Shown here: in pieces, positions 43,693 through 53,411 of the stretch
Layout of the letters: every line of letters starts with the position of its first letter
How positions within the stretch are numbered: the stretch's first letter is position 1
Assembly: GCA_964425755.1 (NCBI GenBank)
Contig: CAYRNY010000003.1
Span: 186,001 to 250,000, forward strand
DNA: 64,000 nucleotides
Direction of reading: 5' to 3'
Source: CAYRNY01 sp964425755
Lineage (GTDB): Bacteria > Chloroflexota > Anaerolineae > Aggregatilineales > Aggregatilineaceae
Translations under genes and position numbers: made by a program
Notes under the pieces: model-generated
What the model saw: only the letters and a program-made list of their open reading frames with translations
Told to the model about the DNA's origin: nothing
Database searches by the model: none

Positions 43693-44052
43693 TCAGTATG
43701 TGCGATATGTGTCGAGCAACTCGACCAGTTCCGGCACACTCACCGGTTTGACGAGGTACAGGTCACCACCAATATCGCGGCAGCGCGCGACGTATTCCGG
43801 CGTGTCATACGCCGTGATCACAATCACGGGCGTGGTGACACCGTTTGCGCGCAGCAATTCGGTCATGTCTAACCCGCTCAGATCGCCGGGAAGGTGAATA
43901 TCAACCAGTAGCAGGTCTGCGTCCCAGATGGTGTCGCTTTCGAGGGCGGTTTCGGCGTCGGTGAACGTCGCCAGGTAATCACCGGTCGAATGCGTCACCC
44001 GTTCCAGCAACAAGACGTTGGTGGGATCGTCCTCAACATAAACGATGTTCAT
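43693..44052 (-). CDS. Receiver-only response regulator
   Basis: This 119-residue single REC domain starts best at the ATG at 44052 (MNIVYVEDDPTN). Signature residues are the acidic pair in VEDDP, phosphoacceptor Asp in LLLVDIHLPG, Thr in VITAYD and Lys in LVKPVSVPE. No output domain is present, so it signals by protein contact, like CheY or Spo0F. No histidine kinase is linked, and partners are therefore unknown. It stands alone between nifJ and the macroglobulin gene. Confidence 0.92.
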   Translation of the reverse strand: MNIVYVEDDPTNVLLLERVTHSTGDYLATFTDAETALESDTIWDADLLLVDIHLPGDLSGLDMTELLRANGVTTPVIVITAYDTPEYVARCRDIGGDLYLVKPVSVPELVELLDTYRTY

Positions 44053-44157
44053 GCTCGCTCTCGCAATGGATAAACATAGCATAAGCTAAAAATGCACGTC
44101 GGCTTGATTATATGTCAAGTCAGTGATTGTTTCCAAAAACCGTGCCGGGCTGCAAAG

Positions 44158-44191
44158 ACCGGCAGGCGGAGCAGGTGCCCCACCTGCCGGT
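44158..44191 (-). terminator. Hairpin terminator of the alpha-2-macroglobulin gene
   Basis: ACCGGCAGG (44158-44166) pairs perfectly with CCTGCCGGT (44183-44191), and on the minus strand CTTTGC follows. It lies just beyond the macroglobulin stop at 44210. Confidence 0.65.
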
Positions 44192-44209
44192 GGCGTCAGG
44201 TGACAGCGG

Positions 44210-47200
44210 TCACTCGGCGGGCTGCACGGTGAAGAGGGTACCCGCCCCGCGCCCAAAGACTTCCGGGAAGTAGAAGGCATAGGCGTGGCTGGGCATGGTC
44301 TGGTATTCACCGGGGAAGCTTGCGCGTACCTGGTAGGTGTAAACGTAGGTGCCGCGCGGCAGAAAATCAGCATAGAGGTTGACCTGTTCATCACGCATTT
44401 CCGTGTGGTCGAACAGCCACCAGCCCCAGTACCAGTACGGATCGCGCTGTGGCTTGATCGTCGGCGGCTCGTTAAGCTGGCTTGTCGTCAGCAGCGATGT
44501 GTCGATCGGTTCCGTGCCCGCCGGGATCGGGTCTTCCAGCACGAAGTAGTAGATATCCTGGGGCAGTGTCATGGTCACGCGCACGGTGATCACGTCACCG
44601 ACCTGCGCTTCAGTGATGCGCTGATCGGGATTGCCGGCGAGGAAGTATTCGCGCGATACCGTGATGCCCCGGCTGATGGGATCGGCTTCGGACGCCCACA
44701 GCCGCGTCTGCAGGTGGGCGGTGTAGTACAGCACACCGTCACCCGTTCCGCGGATAACCGCGACCCGGTTGATCTCGTCCAGCAGCAGATCGCGCACCTG
44801 GACAGCCAACACCTTGCCTTCACGCACGGTTTCTGGCGTGACGGTGCCTTCGGCCAGCGGGGCACCGTTGACCGTCACCGCATAGTCGTAGTTCCCGCGC
44901 AGTTCGCCCGTGCTGACCATCCAGTCCGTCAGCGCCATCACCGCCCAGGCGGTCTCCTGCGTTGTCTCCCAGTGGTCCCCTTGCCGCGCGATCATCAGCC
45001 AGCGCACGACGTTTGGCAGCAGTTCGTTATCCGGTTGCACGCGTGTCAGCGCGGCCAGCGCGATCGCGGTGCTACGGGTGTCGCTGCTCCAGTTCCACCA
45101 GTCGAGCGCGTCTTCTTCCCAGTGCCCGCCGGTCGCCGACAGGATCGCCGTGCTCTGGAGATCGCTCACCAACTGCGCGACTGCCGGATCAGCCGGGTTG
45201 AGGTCGTGGTAGGCCATGAGCAGGAACGCCTGCGCCCAGATGTCCAGTTCGAGCCGCTGGTCGAGCAGCGCGTCAAGCTCACGCGTGTTAGCTTCCCCGC
45301 CGCGCGCCAGGACGTACAGGTAGAACGCTTGCCGGTTGAGCCGGTACACCGGCGTGTCGATGCCAGGACGCACGAAGTCCGTGCGCACGAAGTTCAGCGC
45401 GCGGTCGATCATACCCTGCTCGATGTCGAACCCGCTTTTCTGCGCTTCGATCAAGCCCAACGCGGCGTAGGCGGTGACGTAAGGATTGCTTTCCATATGC
45501 CCGAACCAGCCCCAGCCGCCGTCAGGATTCTGCTCGTTGCGCAGCCGGGTGAGTGCTTCGTCCAGCACAACGCGCAGATCGGCTTCCAGGGCGGGGTCGT
45601 CCAGGCCCAGGTTGCGCAGTGCACGATACGTCATCACATTTGGCAGGAAGCGGCTCACGGTCTGCTCGATGCACTGGTGTTTGTAGTTCTTCAGGTAGTC
45701 CAGGGCGTCAACGGTGGTCACGGCCAACGATGGATCAATCCGGATCGTCAACTCACCCTGGTCCGTGTCCAGGCGCGGGGGCAGGCTGATCGCTTCGGTA
45801 CGCGCGCCCTGCTCGCGGAGCATGCCGCCTGTGCCGGTGGTGTCGGGGGCGGTGTAGCGATAAACCGGGATCGTGCCATCCGGCCCGGTGGCAAGCGTAG
45901 GCTTCGCTGCGTCGGAATACCCGTCCGCGCCGATCGCGTAGAAGGTCAGGTCGACGTTGGGCACGTCGTCCACCGTGACGAGCCACTCGACGCGCGCGCG
46001 GCTTCCAGGTTCGATCGTGACCGTCTGCGTCGCTTCGCTCTCGAAGGTCACGCCGGACGCTTCGAGCCGCGCCTCGACGGTTTGCGCCTGGTCGGTGTTG
46101 TTGTTGATCACCGAAGCAAGCGTCGCGCGGTCCCCGACCACGAAGAAACGCGGCACTACGGGACGCGTGAGCAGTGGCAGCGTGCTGATGATGTTCAGTT
46201 CACTGTCACCCACGCGCGTGTTTTCGGTCAGGCCGCGCGCGTCGACATGCCACGTGGTCAGGTTATCCGGCAGTGTGACTGTGACCGAGGCTTCGCCGTC
46301 AACACCGGTCACGACGCGCGGTGCCCACAGCGGCGTCTGCTGGAAGTCCTCGCGCACGGTGACCGCTTGCTGTGCGCCGTCTGACGCCATTTCACCTGCA
46401 GCCATATCTGCATCGGCTTCCGCGAATGTCCCGGTCGCCATCGGCGCTTCGGCGACCATGTCGTCCGCCATGGCTTCCCGGCGCTCGCGGGCCTGTTTCA
46501 GGATTTCGTCGGTGAGCACGTCCAAGAGCGCGGACATCGCTACGTCCGTGCGGACGTAGTTACTCTCGTAACCGTAGAAGTGTTCTTCCAGCGATACGCT
46601 GTTGGGGGGCATCAAAGCGAGGATCGCCTGGTCCGTCACCGTGACGCCGACTTCCGCGCGTGTCGGTTCGCCGCGCGCATCGACGGTTTTCACGTCGAGT
46701 GTCACCGTGTCACCGGGTTGGGCGCGTGTCGAAGACGGGGTGACGGTAACTTCAAGCCGCCGGGCGACCGGTTCGACGTTCAGCGTGAGTTGCCCGGTGC
46801 GGTACGACGGATTCAGGGTTTCCGCGTCGGTTCCTTTCACCAGCACAACCGACAGATGCACGGTCGGAGCGTGCTGATCGGTGATGGGCAACGTGTAGAC
46901 CAGTGTGGAACCTTCGATCGCGAATACGTCCACCTGCTGGATGCCCGCGCGTTCGACCGTCACCAGCGCGTAAGACGTGCCCGTGAACGGCGTGGGGATC
47001 AGGATCTCGGCGGTATCCCCGGGGATGTAGCCGTCCTTATCGGCGACCAGGTCGATCGTGTTGCTGGGGCGGCCCCACCACACGGACGTTTCGCCCGTGA
47101 CCCAGAATTGCAGCGAACTGCTGTTGACACGCTCGCGTTGATCGCGCGTCACGGCGCGCACACGATAGATGCCAGCTTGCGGCGGCGTGAAGTCGTGCTG

Positions 47201-50089
47201 CGCGGTACCGTCCGGTCCGGTGGCTATCTGGTCCGTCTCGACCTCGATTTCATTGCGCTGCCATTCGTACCGCCCGAACTGGCCTTCGAGGGGTACGCGC
47301 TCCCAGCGGATTTCGACGACCTCAAGCGTGACCGTCTGCTCCGCCAGCGGTTCGCTGTCTGGCGTGACGGTGATCAGGTCGATCGTTAGCGGCGTATTGG
47401 CGCGCCCGAAGTAACGGTCCGTGCGCATGCCAACGTAGGCATTCGCCGGATGCGCGAGGACTGACGCGCGCCCGCTGATGTACTGCCCGCTTTCATCGAC
47501 GACTTCGCCTTCGAGCGTGATCGTCATCGGGCGGATCGAGGGGGCGGTGGTCTGTTCGAGTTCAGCGAGCACCATTCCGTTAGCGTCGGTCTGCATGCTG
47601 GCGTCGGCGATGTAGTGTGCGCTGAAGTACGCCTGTGTCTCATCTGAGAAATCATAGCGTCCGGGGCCGGTGTAGTTGAAGCTCGCCGCCGTGCCGTAGG
47701 CGTTCCAGGTCATCTGCGCGCCGCTGACCGGCCCGCCAAAGTAATAGGACGCGCTGATCGCGGCTTTCACCGGGTCGCCCTGCAGGACGGTGTCGAAGTC
47801 CGGCGTCACCTCGACCTTGTATTCCGGCACGCGGAACTCTGCGACCGTGAAGCGCCCTTCGGTGATGGTGCGCCTGTTAAGTTCCACGCGGATGTATGCT
47901 TCACCGAGTTCGGCATCTTCCGGCAACTCGAGCGCGCCGTCAAACGTGCCGAACTCGCTTAATGGCAGCTCGTCCTCAAACAGGCGCTGCGATCCCCAGT
48001 TGGCGTCAATTGTGACGTGGACTGAGTCAGCATCTGGCACGGTGTAGTTCGTATCGTCCTTGTCGCGCACTGCGCCCCGGAAGTAAACCGTCTCGCCGGG
48101 GCGGTAGATCGGGCGGTCCGTGTAGAGATAGCCTGATTGCGTCGGCGGGGTCGCTTCGCTCCACGACATCCACACGCCGAACTGGTCGCCGGTTTGCGCA
48201 ACAGCGTAAACGAACGTGTCACTCGTTCCGGACAGATCAACCGGCAGCCGTACCAGCCCGTCGGCGTTGGTTTGACCGGCCAGCAGCGTCGAACCGTCGG
48301 CGCGGTAAAACGTCACGGTGGCGTCGGGCACCGGCGCGCCGGTGGGGATATCGGTCACCCAGATCAGCATCTCGCCCGGGGCGCGTTTAACCGTCACGTT
48401 TGCCGTGACGACGCCGAGACCAAGCGTCTGGGTGTAATCGGCGGTTTCGGGACGGGCCTCTAGATAATACACACCCGGTGGCAGCTTGCCGCCTTGCTCA
48501 GAAGCCAGCAGAACTTCATCCACGCCGCTCAACGCGGGGCCCGCGTCAAGCTGCTGCGTCCACGCACGCACGAGTTGCGCCGGATCCTTCAGCGGTATCG
48601 ATCTATCGCGGTAGCCGCGCATTACCAGCGCGTAGTTTTCCACCGGCACGCTGTACAGCGCGAGATTAACGACCGGCTTGGCCGTGACGCTCATCGCGAT
48701 GCGCGTGTGCTCGCGGTAGGCGCTGGTGATCATGAAGCGGTCGCCGAACGGCAGCGACGCCCAGGGATCGACGCCGCGGGTCCTGAAACTGAACGTGTAA
48801 TCCGTTTCGATCGCGTTGCCGTAGATGTCTTCTGCCCCGCGCCTGAACTGGATCACGTATTCGGTTTCCGGCTGTGTGGCAAAATCAAGGTGCAATCGTT
48901 GCGAAGAGGCGATCGGCTGCCATTCGACACCTTCCGGCTGTATGATCACGACCTTATCTTTGAAGGTCTCCGTGTTCATCGGTGACTTGAAATAGATCGA
49001 TACCCCGCTACCAGGGTATACGTCGCGCGCGTTATTATCCGGATCGGTGTCTGCAACGCCGGGGTACGGGACGGTTGTGAAGGCGTATGTTACGCCGGAT
49101 TCGAGCGTGGCTTCACCGGAGGCGCTGCGCGCGGTCGGCGCGATGCTGATCGTGTACACCGACTCGATCTGCAGATGCTCGGCGGGGGTAAAGGTCAACC
49201 GGCGACTGTCGTCGGACCAGGTGATTTCGCCCGGGACGCGTTCCCCGTTATGGGCCAGCATGAACGCTTCTTCGGTGCTGAGATGGTCCATTGCCTGGCT
49301 GAACTCAACGTTGATGGTGCGGTCCAGCAGAACGCCGACTTCGCTCTGGCGCGGCGAGATATTTAGAATCTCCGGGGCCAGCGTCTTGAAGGTCCACCGG
49401 TATGGTTCGTCGAGTGTTGCACCGAGCGCGTCGGCCAGCCCCGCTTTCACCCGGACGGTGTAGGTCGTACCCCCTGCAAGCGCTTTTTCCGGCGTGAACT
49501 GGTAGATCGACGTGTTGAGCCACTCGCCCCGCCCTGCGATATCTGGTTCGATCTCCAGCGGCTGCGGCAGATCATCGAGTTCGCCGGTGGCGACGAGGGG
49601 CACTACTGGGCGGTTGAACGCGACCGTGATCGTCGCGTCGGCGGTGACGCCTGTCGTGTCCGGTGCGGGGATCACGGTCGTGACGTTTAGCGTTCCGATC
49701 GCCTGCACGGCGAAATCACGCGGTGCTTCGAGCGTCGTGCCGTTTGCGGCTGCGGCCCCGGTTTCGAGCGTGACGGTGTAGCGTGTGGCACGTTGCCAGC
49801 CACCATCCGGCAGAAAAGCAACGGTTCGATCATCCTGCCAGGTGAATGTTCCGCTGGCCGCCGGTTCGATCTGCCACGCGGACTCGACGCTGGCGCGATC
49901 CATCGGCTGGTCGAATGTGACGGTTACCGCTTGGTCAAGCGGGACTTCTTCACCCGGGTATGGCGACACCGCGATGACGTGGGGCGGCAGTGGTGTGTCG
50001 TCCTGGGCCTGCGTGCGGCTTACCGTGACCAGCAGCGGCAGGCTCAGCAGCATGATGCTGCCCGCGATCAAATAACGTATCTGCTTCAC
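44210..50089 (-). CDS. Alpha-2-macroglobulin-like protein with N-terminal bacterial Ig-like repeats
   Basis: This 1959-residue exported protein has a signal peptide (IAGSIMLLSLPLLVTVSRTQAQDD, cleaved near 28). Residues ~35-430 are three or four Big_5/Ig-like repeats (each opening like ISPRQSEVGVLLDRTINVEFSQ). Then come MG and bait-like domains (YLYTDRPIYRPGETVYFRGAVRD; TTWHVDARGLT) and a thioester domain with YKHQCIEQTVSR (C1473), a variant of CxEQ, followed by an alpha-toroid (NPDGGWGWFGHMESNPYVTAYAALGL). Such proteins trap proteases covalently. Bacterial versions often pair with the peptidoglycan synthase PbpC; none is adjacent here. The C-terminus lacks a sorting signal. The ribosome-binding site is weak. 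Confidence 0.93.
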   Translation of the reverse strand: MKQIRYLIAGSIMLLSLPLLVTVSRTQAQDDTPLPPHVIAVSPYPGEEVPLDQAVTVTFDQPMDRASVESAWQIEPAASGTFTWQDDRTVAFLPDGGWQRATRYTVTLETGAAAANGTTLEAPRDFAVQAIGTLNVTTVIPAPDTTGVTADATITVAFNRPVVPLVATGELDDLPQPLEIEPDIAGRGEWLNTSIYQFTPEKALAGGTTYTVRVKAGLADALGATLDEPYRWTFKTLAPEILNISPRQSEVGVLLDRTINVEFSQAMDHLSTEEAFMLAHNGERVPGEITWSDDSRRLTFTPAEHLQIESVYTISIAPTARSASGEATLESGVTYAFTTVPYPGVADTDPDNNARDVYPGSGVSIYFKSPMNTETFKDKVVIIQPEGVEWQPIASSQRLHLDFATQPETEYVIQFRRGAEDIYGNAIETDYTFSFRTRGVDPWASLPFGDRFMITSAYREHTRIAMSVTAKPVVNLALYSVPVENYALVMRGYRDRSIPLKDPAQLVRAWTQQLDAGPALSGVDEVLLASEQGGKLPPGVYYLEARPETADYTQTLGLGVVTANVTVKRAPGEMLIWVTDIPTGAPVPDATVTFYRADGSTLLAGQTNADGLVRLPVDLSGTSDTFVYAVAQTGDQFGVWMSWSEATPPTQSGYLYTDRPIYRPGETVYFRGAVRDKDDTNYTVPDADSVHVTIDANWGSQRLFEDELPLSEFGTFDGALELPEDAELGEAYIRVELNRRTITEGRFTVAEFRVPEYKVEVTPDFDTVLQGDPVKAAISASYYFGGPVSGAQMTWNAYGTAASFNYTGPGRYDFSDETQAYFSAHYIADASMQTDANGMVLAELEQTTAPSIRPMTITLEGEVVDESGQYISGRASVLAHPANAYVGMRTDRYFGRANTPLTIDLITVTPDSEPLAEQTVTLEVVEIRWERVPLEGQFGRYEWQRNEIEVETDQIATGPDGTAQHDFTPPQAGIYRVRAVTRDQRERVNSSSLQFWVTGETSVWWGRPSNTIDLVADKDGYIPGDTAEILIPTPFTGTSYALVTVERAGIQQVDVFAIEGSTLVYTLPITDQHAPTVHLSVVLVKGTDAETLNPSYRTGQLTLNVEPVARRLEVTVTPSSTRAQPGDTVTLDVKTVDARGEPTRAEVGVTVTDQAILALMPPNSVSLEEHFYGYESNYVRTDVAMSALLDVLTDEILKQARERREAMADDMVAEAPMATGTFAEADADMAAGEMASDGAQQAVTVREDFQQTPLWAPRVVTGVDGEASVTVTLPDNLTTWHVDARGLTENTRVGDSELNIISTLPLLTRPVVPRFFVVGDRATLASVINNNTDQAQTVEARLEASGVTFESEATQTVTIEPGSRARVEWLVTVDDVPNVDLTFYAIGADGYSDAAKPTLATGPDGTIPVYRYTAPDTTGTGGMLREQGARTEAISLPPRLDTDQGELTIRIDPSLAVTTVDALDYLKNYKHQCIEQTVSRFLPNVMTYRALRNLGLDDPALEADLRVVLDEALTRLRNEQNPDGGWGWFGHMESNPYVTAYAALGLIEAQKSGFDIEQGMIDRALNFVRTDFVRPGIDTPVYRLNRQAFYLYVLARGGEANTRELDALLDQRLELDIWAQAFLLMAYHDLNPADPAVAQLVSDLQSTAILSATGGHWEEDALDWWNWSSDTRSTAIALAALTRVQPDNELLPNVVRWLMIARQGDHWETTQETAWAVMALTDWMVSTGELRGNYDYAVTVNGAPLAEGTVTPETVREGKVLAVQVRDLLLDEINRVAVIRGTGDGVLYYTAHLQTRLWASEADPISRGITVSREYFLAGNPDQRITEAQVGDVITVRVTMTLPQDIYYFVLEDPIPAGTEPIDTSLLTTSQLNEPPTIKPQRDPYWYWGWWLFDHTEMRDEQVNLYADFLPRGTYVYTYQVRASFPGEYQTMPSHAYAFYFPEVFGRGAGTLFTVQPAE

Positions 50090-50192
50090 AATAATGTCTC
50101 CCTGTCTAAGCGCTCTGGCGGCGTGTATGTTGCGTCGTTGTATAGACGCCGGACGGGCGGTGTTTGTTCCGGTTTTGCGATCCGGGTTCAGG

Positions 50193-50203
50193 TAGTATTA
50201 CTA
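50193..50203. promoter_or_regulatory. Small palindrome upstream of the nicotinate phosphoribosyltransferase gene
   Basis: TAGTATTACTA is an 11-bp near-perfect dyad 105 bp upstream of the GTG. It resembles the A/T-rich TAGTA/TACTA-like sites reported for NAD-biosynthesis repressors such as NrtR, but no such regulator is in the window; this is only a suggestion. Confidence 0.25.
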
Positions 50204-50307
50204 TCCAAAACCATGTGGCGCGCAACTCTTAGCTTTATTAGGCGGGCGAGGGGTTATTCGAGGATAATATGTATAGGTGTGCCCTGTGTTTTGAATTGAG
50301 GTGACGC

Positions 50308-51861
50308 GTGAAACTAGCAGAGCAACGGATCGCTGAGGGGATTCTGTTCACCGATCTGTACCAGATCACGATGGCGCAGTTGTATTACCGTACCGGGCTG
50401 CACGAAAAGAGCGTCCAGTTTGACCATTTCTTCCGAGACTATCCGGATTATGGCGCGCACAAGGCGGGATATTGTGTCAATGCCGGGCTGGAATGGTTCC
50501 TCGACTGGATGGAGGATGCTCACATCACAGATGACGATATCGCGTACCTGCGCAGCCTGGAGACAAGCACCGGAGAGCAGATGTTTGATGATGATTTTCT
50601 GCGTTGGTTTGCCCGGAACGGCACCTTCGAAGGGTTATCGATCCAGGCTATCCCGGAAGGGCGCGTGGTGCATCCCAATACCCCGCTGACGGTGGTTCAG
50701 GGACCGATCATCCCTGCGCAGTTGCTGGAAACGTCGCTGCTTAATCACCTGAACTACCAGACGCTGATCGCGACGAAAGCCGCGCGGATGCACCGCAGCG
50801 GGCGCGGGCGCTTGCTGTTGGAGTTCGGGTTGCGGCGCGGGCAGGATAAAGGCGCGAACGCCGGTGCGCGCGCTGCCTTGATCGGTGGGGCGGACTTCAC
50901 GTCCAATGTGGGCATCTCGCGCCTTTTAGGTTACCCGCCGAAGGGCACGCATGCGCACAGCATGGTGCAGGTTTTCATGGCGTTGGGCATGGGTGAGCTG
51001 GGCGCGTTCCAGGCTTACGCTGACGTATACCCTGATGACTGCTTGCTGCTGGTGGATACGATCGACACGCTCGAAAGTGGTGTGCCGAATGCGATCCGCG
51101 TGTTTGAAGACCTGCGCCGCAAGGGACACAAACCGGTCGGCATCCGGCTCGATTCGGGGGACCTGGCATATCTCAGCATCCAGGCGGCAAAGCAGCTCAA
51201 CGAAGCCGGGTTTGAGGACGTGACGATCGTGCTGTCGAACAACCTTGACGAGCTGGTGATCTGGCAGATTTTAACCCAGATTCGAGACGAAGCCCCGCGT
51301 TGGGATATAGACCCCGATCACTTAATCAACCGCCTGGCGTTCGGTGTAGGGACGCGGCTGGTCACGTCCTGGGGGGAGCCGGCGCTTGGCGGCGTCTATA
51401 AGCTGGTCGCAGTGTGTGACGAAGGCGAATGGACTCCTGCGATCAAAATCTCGGAGTCGGCGGACAAAATCCCGAACCCCGGCCACAAACGGGTGTGGCG
51501 CGTGTATGATGGGCGCGGAAAGGCAACCGCGGATCTACTCTGCTTGGATGAAGAAACACCGCAGGAACACGAGCGTCTGATACTGCGCCACCCATCCGAT
51601 CATACCAAGTGCCGCGCGATCGATCGTGACGACATCTCTGAGATCGAACCGCTGTTGGTGGAGATCGTGCGCGATGGCAAAATCGTGTATGATTTCCCGT
51701 CAATAGACGCCATGCGCCAGCTTCGCGAGGCGGATATCGAACGCCTGGACCCCGGCGTCAAGCGGTTGGTGAATCCGCACATCTACCACGTCTCGCTGAG
51801 CGATCAATTGTGGGATGTGAAGCAGTCGGTGATCACGTCGATCACGGAACGGCTCGACTGA
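50308..51861 (+). CDS. pncB: Nicotinate phosphoribosyltransferase
   Basis: This 517-residue enzyme converts nicotinate and PRPP to nicotinate mononucleotide in NAD salvage. It starts at a GTG preceded by GAGGTGA. Seen are the opening LFTDLYQITMAQLYYRTGLHEK, the LLEFGLRRGQDKGANAG segment, the HAHSMVQVF histidine region, IRLDSGDLAYLS and FGVGTRLVTSWGEPALGGVYKL. Length fits the long bacterial PncB. It diverges from the macroglobulin gene and converges on an M28 peptidase. NadK in this window uses a downstream product of the same NAD pathway. Confidence 0.95.
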   Translation: MKLAEQRIAEGILFTDLYQITMAQLYYRTGLHEKSVQFDHFFRDYPDYGAHKAGYCVNAGLEWFLDWMEDAHITDDDIAYLRSLETSTGEQMFDDDFLRWFARNGTFEGLSIQAIPEGRVVHPNTPLTVVQGPIIPAQLLETSLLNHLNYQTLIATKAARMHRSGRGRLLLEFGLRRGQDKGANAGARAALIGGADFTSNVGISRLLGYPPKGTHAHSMVQVFMALGMGELGAFQAYADVYPDDCLLLVDTIDTLESGVPNAIRVFEDLRRKGHKPVGIRLDSGDLAYLSIQAAKQLNEAGFEDVTIVLSNNLDELVIWQILTQIRDEAPRWDIDPDHLINRLAFGVGTRLVTSWGEPALGGVYKLVAVCDEGEWTPAIKISESADKIPNPGHKRVWRVYDGRGKATADLLCLDEETPQEHERLILRHPSDHTKCRAIDRDDISEIEPLLVEIVRDGKIVYDFPSIDAMRQLREADIERLDPGVKRLVNPHIYHVSLSDQLWDVKQSVITSITERLD

Positions 51862-51921
51862 ACGCGACGTCGTACCGTGCGGGCCGGGGCGGTTCAACGA
51901 GCTGCCCCGGTTGGCTTCCTG

Positions 51922-53139
51922 TCAGCTTTCCAGGGGCCATGTGTCAGCCTGGTCCACGACCTGCACGGCGGTCCAGCATGTGTGTGCCGCCCGTTCGATG
52001 GTTGCGGGATCGCTGGTGTGGATTGTATCGCTGACCTGCCGCCAGTGCGGGATCAGCCCGCTTTGGCGATCGTATCCCGTCAGCGCGACGGCGTGCAGGT
52101 CGCGGTCGCGCAGGATCGAGACTTCATCCACCGTCAGCACTGGCTTGCCCATCAGGCCCAGGTCGGGGCGGGCATCGGCGACCCGTTCGAGCACGCGCAC
52201 GGCAGCCGGGTCGGGGTAATAGTACGCGTACGGGCTGATGCCGTGCCGCGTGACCCAGCATAATTCGCCGGCCCCCACGTTATTAACGACCATCCACAGC
52301 GCATCGTGCCATGCCTGCCCGAACGCTGTTGCCAGCACGTCCGCGCCGGTTGAAACAGCGGTCGCGCTGCCGGTGAAGGCGAGCACAACCTCGGTGGTAT
52401 TGGCCGGGTGCGCGTGCAGCGCGTGGGCCAGCCCGATCAGTGCCGCGACGCCTGAGGCGTTGCAGATCGCCCCGGCGACATCCGGCCCCAACTCGTCGAT
52501 CACAGCCAGCGCAGCAGCCCCTAACGATCCAGCCGCGATCAACGAACGCAATTCCAGCCAGCGTTGTCTTCTACCGGAAAGCATGGTCAGCACGCCGCCC
52601 ACCAGCGCTAGCAGCGTGACCGCGCCCAGCGTGCGCGGCAGATGCCGCGCCACGCGCGGATCGCTGGTCAGGCGGTGCGAGCCAGAATCCAGGTGCGCTA
52701 CAAAGACGATTCGCCGGTCGATGCGGCGGCGTGGGGGGATGCGCACGATCACATTCTCCGATTCGCCACGCGGCAGCCATGTTTCCCACACAGCGGGGCG
52801 TTCAAGGAACGCGTCGCGGCTGAGAATGCTCAGACCGATCGAGGTCAAGCCGGCGGTGATCTGGGATTGCCGGCTGCGCCGCAGCCCAAAGAGCATGCTC
52901 AGCCCGTTAAGCACCGCCAGCGGCGCGATGCGATAGCGGAATCCGTCCACGCTACGAAAGGGCTGGTTGAGAATTTCCCAGCGCGGGTTGATCTGGTGTA
53001 GTTGGTCGTGGACGTAACGCGCTGCCTCGCGTTCGGCGGGACTGGTGGGCGGGCGCGGGCCGATGGCGATACTCAGGTGTTCCACAAATGCCATCAGGCG
53101 ATGGGCGTCCAGTTCGGTCGGTAGAGAATAATCCGTCAT
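51922..53139 (-). CDS. M28-family metallopeptidase-like membrane protein
   Basis: This 405-residue protein has an aminopeptidase-type architecture with inserted membrane segments. VFVAHLDSGSH holds a possible first zinc ligand (HxD), and GSATAVSTGADVLATAFG, NNVGAGELCWVTRHG and PVLTVDEVSILRDRDLHAVALTGYDRQ match peptidase-like secondary structure, ending near WRQVSDTIHTSD with a last ligand His. Two hydrophobic pairs (about 180-200 and 220-265) lie in the middle. It lacks a standard signal peptide. The peptidase core is recognisable but catalytic competence and substrate are uncertain; other zinc peptidase families are possible. Confidence 0.75.
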   Translation of the reverse strand: MTDYSLPTELDAHRLMAFVEHLSIAIGPRPPTSPAEREAARYVHDQLHQINPRWEILNQPFRSVDGFRYRIAPLAVLNGLSMLFGLRRSRQSQITAGLTSIGLSILSRDAFLERPAVWETWLPRGESENVIVRIPPRRRIDRRIVFVAHLDSGSHRLTSDPRVARHLPRTLGAVTLLALVGGVLTMLSGRRQRWLELRSLIAAGSLGAAALAVIDELGPDVAGAICNASGVAALIGLAHALHAHPANTTEVVLAFTGSATAVSTGADVLATAFGQAWHDALWMVVNNVGAGELCWVTRHGISPYAYYYPDPAAVRVLERVADARPDLGLMGKPVLTVDEVSILRDRDLHAVALTGYDRQSGLIPHWRQVSDTIHTSDPATIERAAHTCWTAVQVVDQADTWPLES

Positions 53140-53411
53140 ACACTCTTTTCACTTTCGGCGTTTCGGCCTCACGTCAGGGCCAGCGTGCAGACTTTGTTAC
53201 TACTGTACCCCATTGTAAGCGCGTAGCCACAACTGGCAAACCACCGGGCCTGGGCATGTTAATGATCGTTGCTGTCAAGCTGGCGGAAGTGTGCTCAGCG
53301 CCAGTGCCCGGGAACTTTTCCGGCGACAGGCGCGTCTTAGGGGTAACGGCGCGACACATCGTGCGCTGTTTGTCCGACCGCCAGCAGCATGTTATTCGAG
53401 GAGAATGTTCC

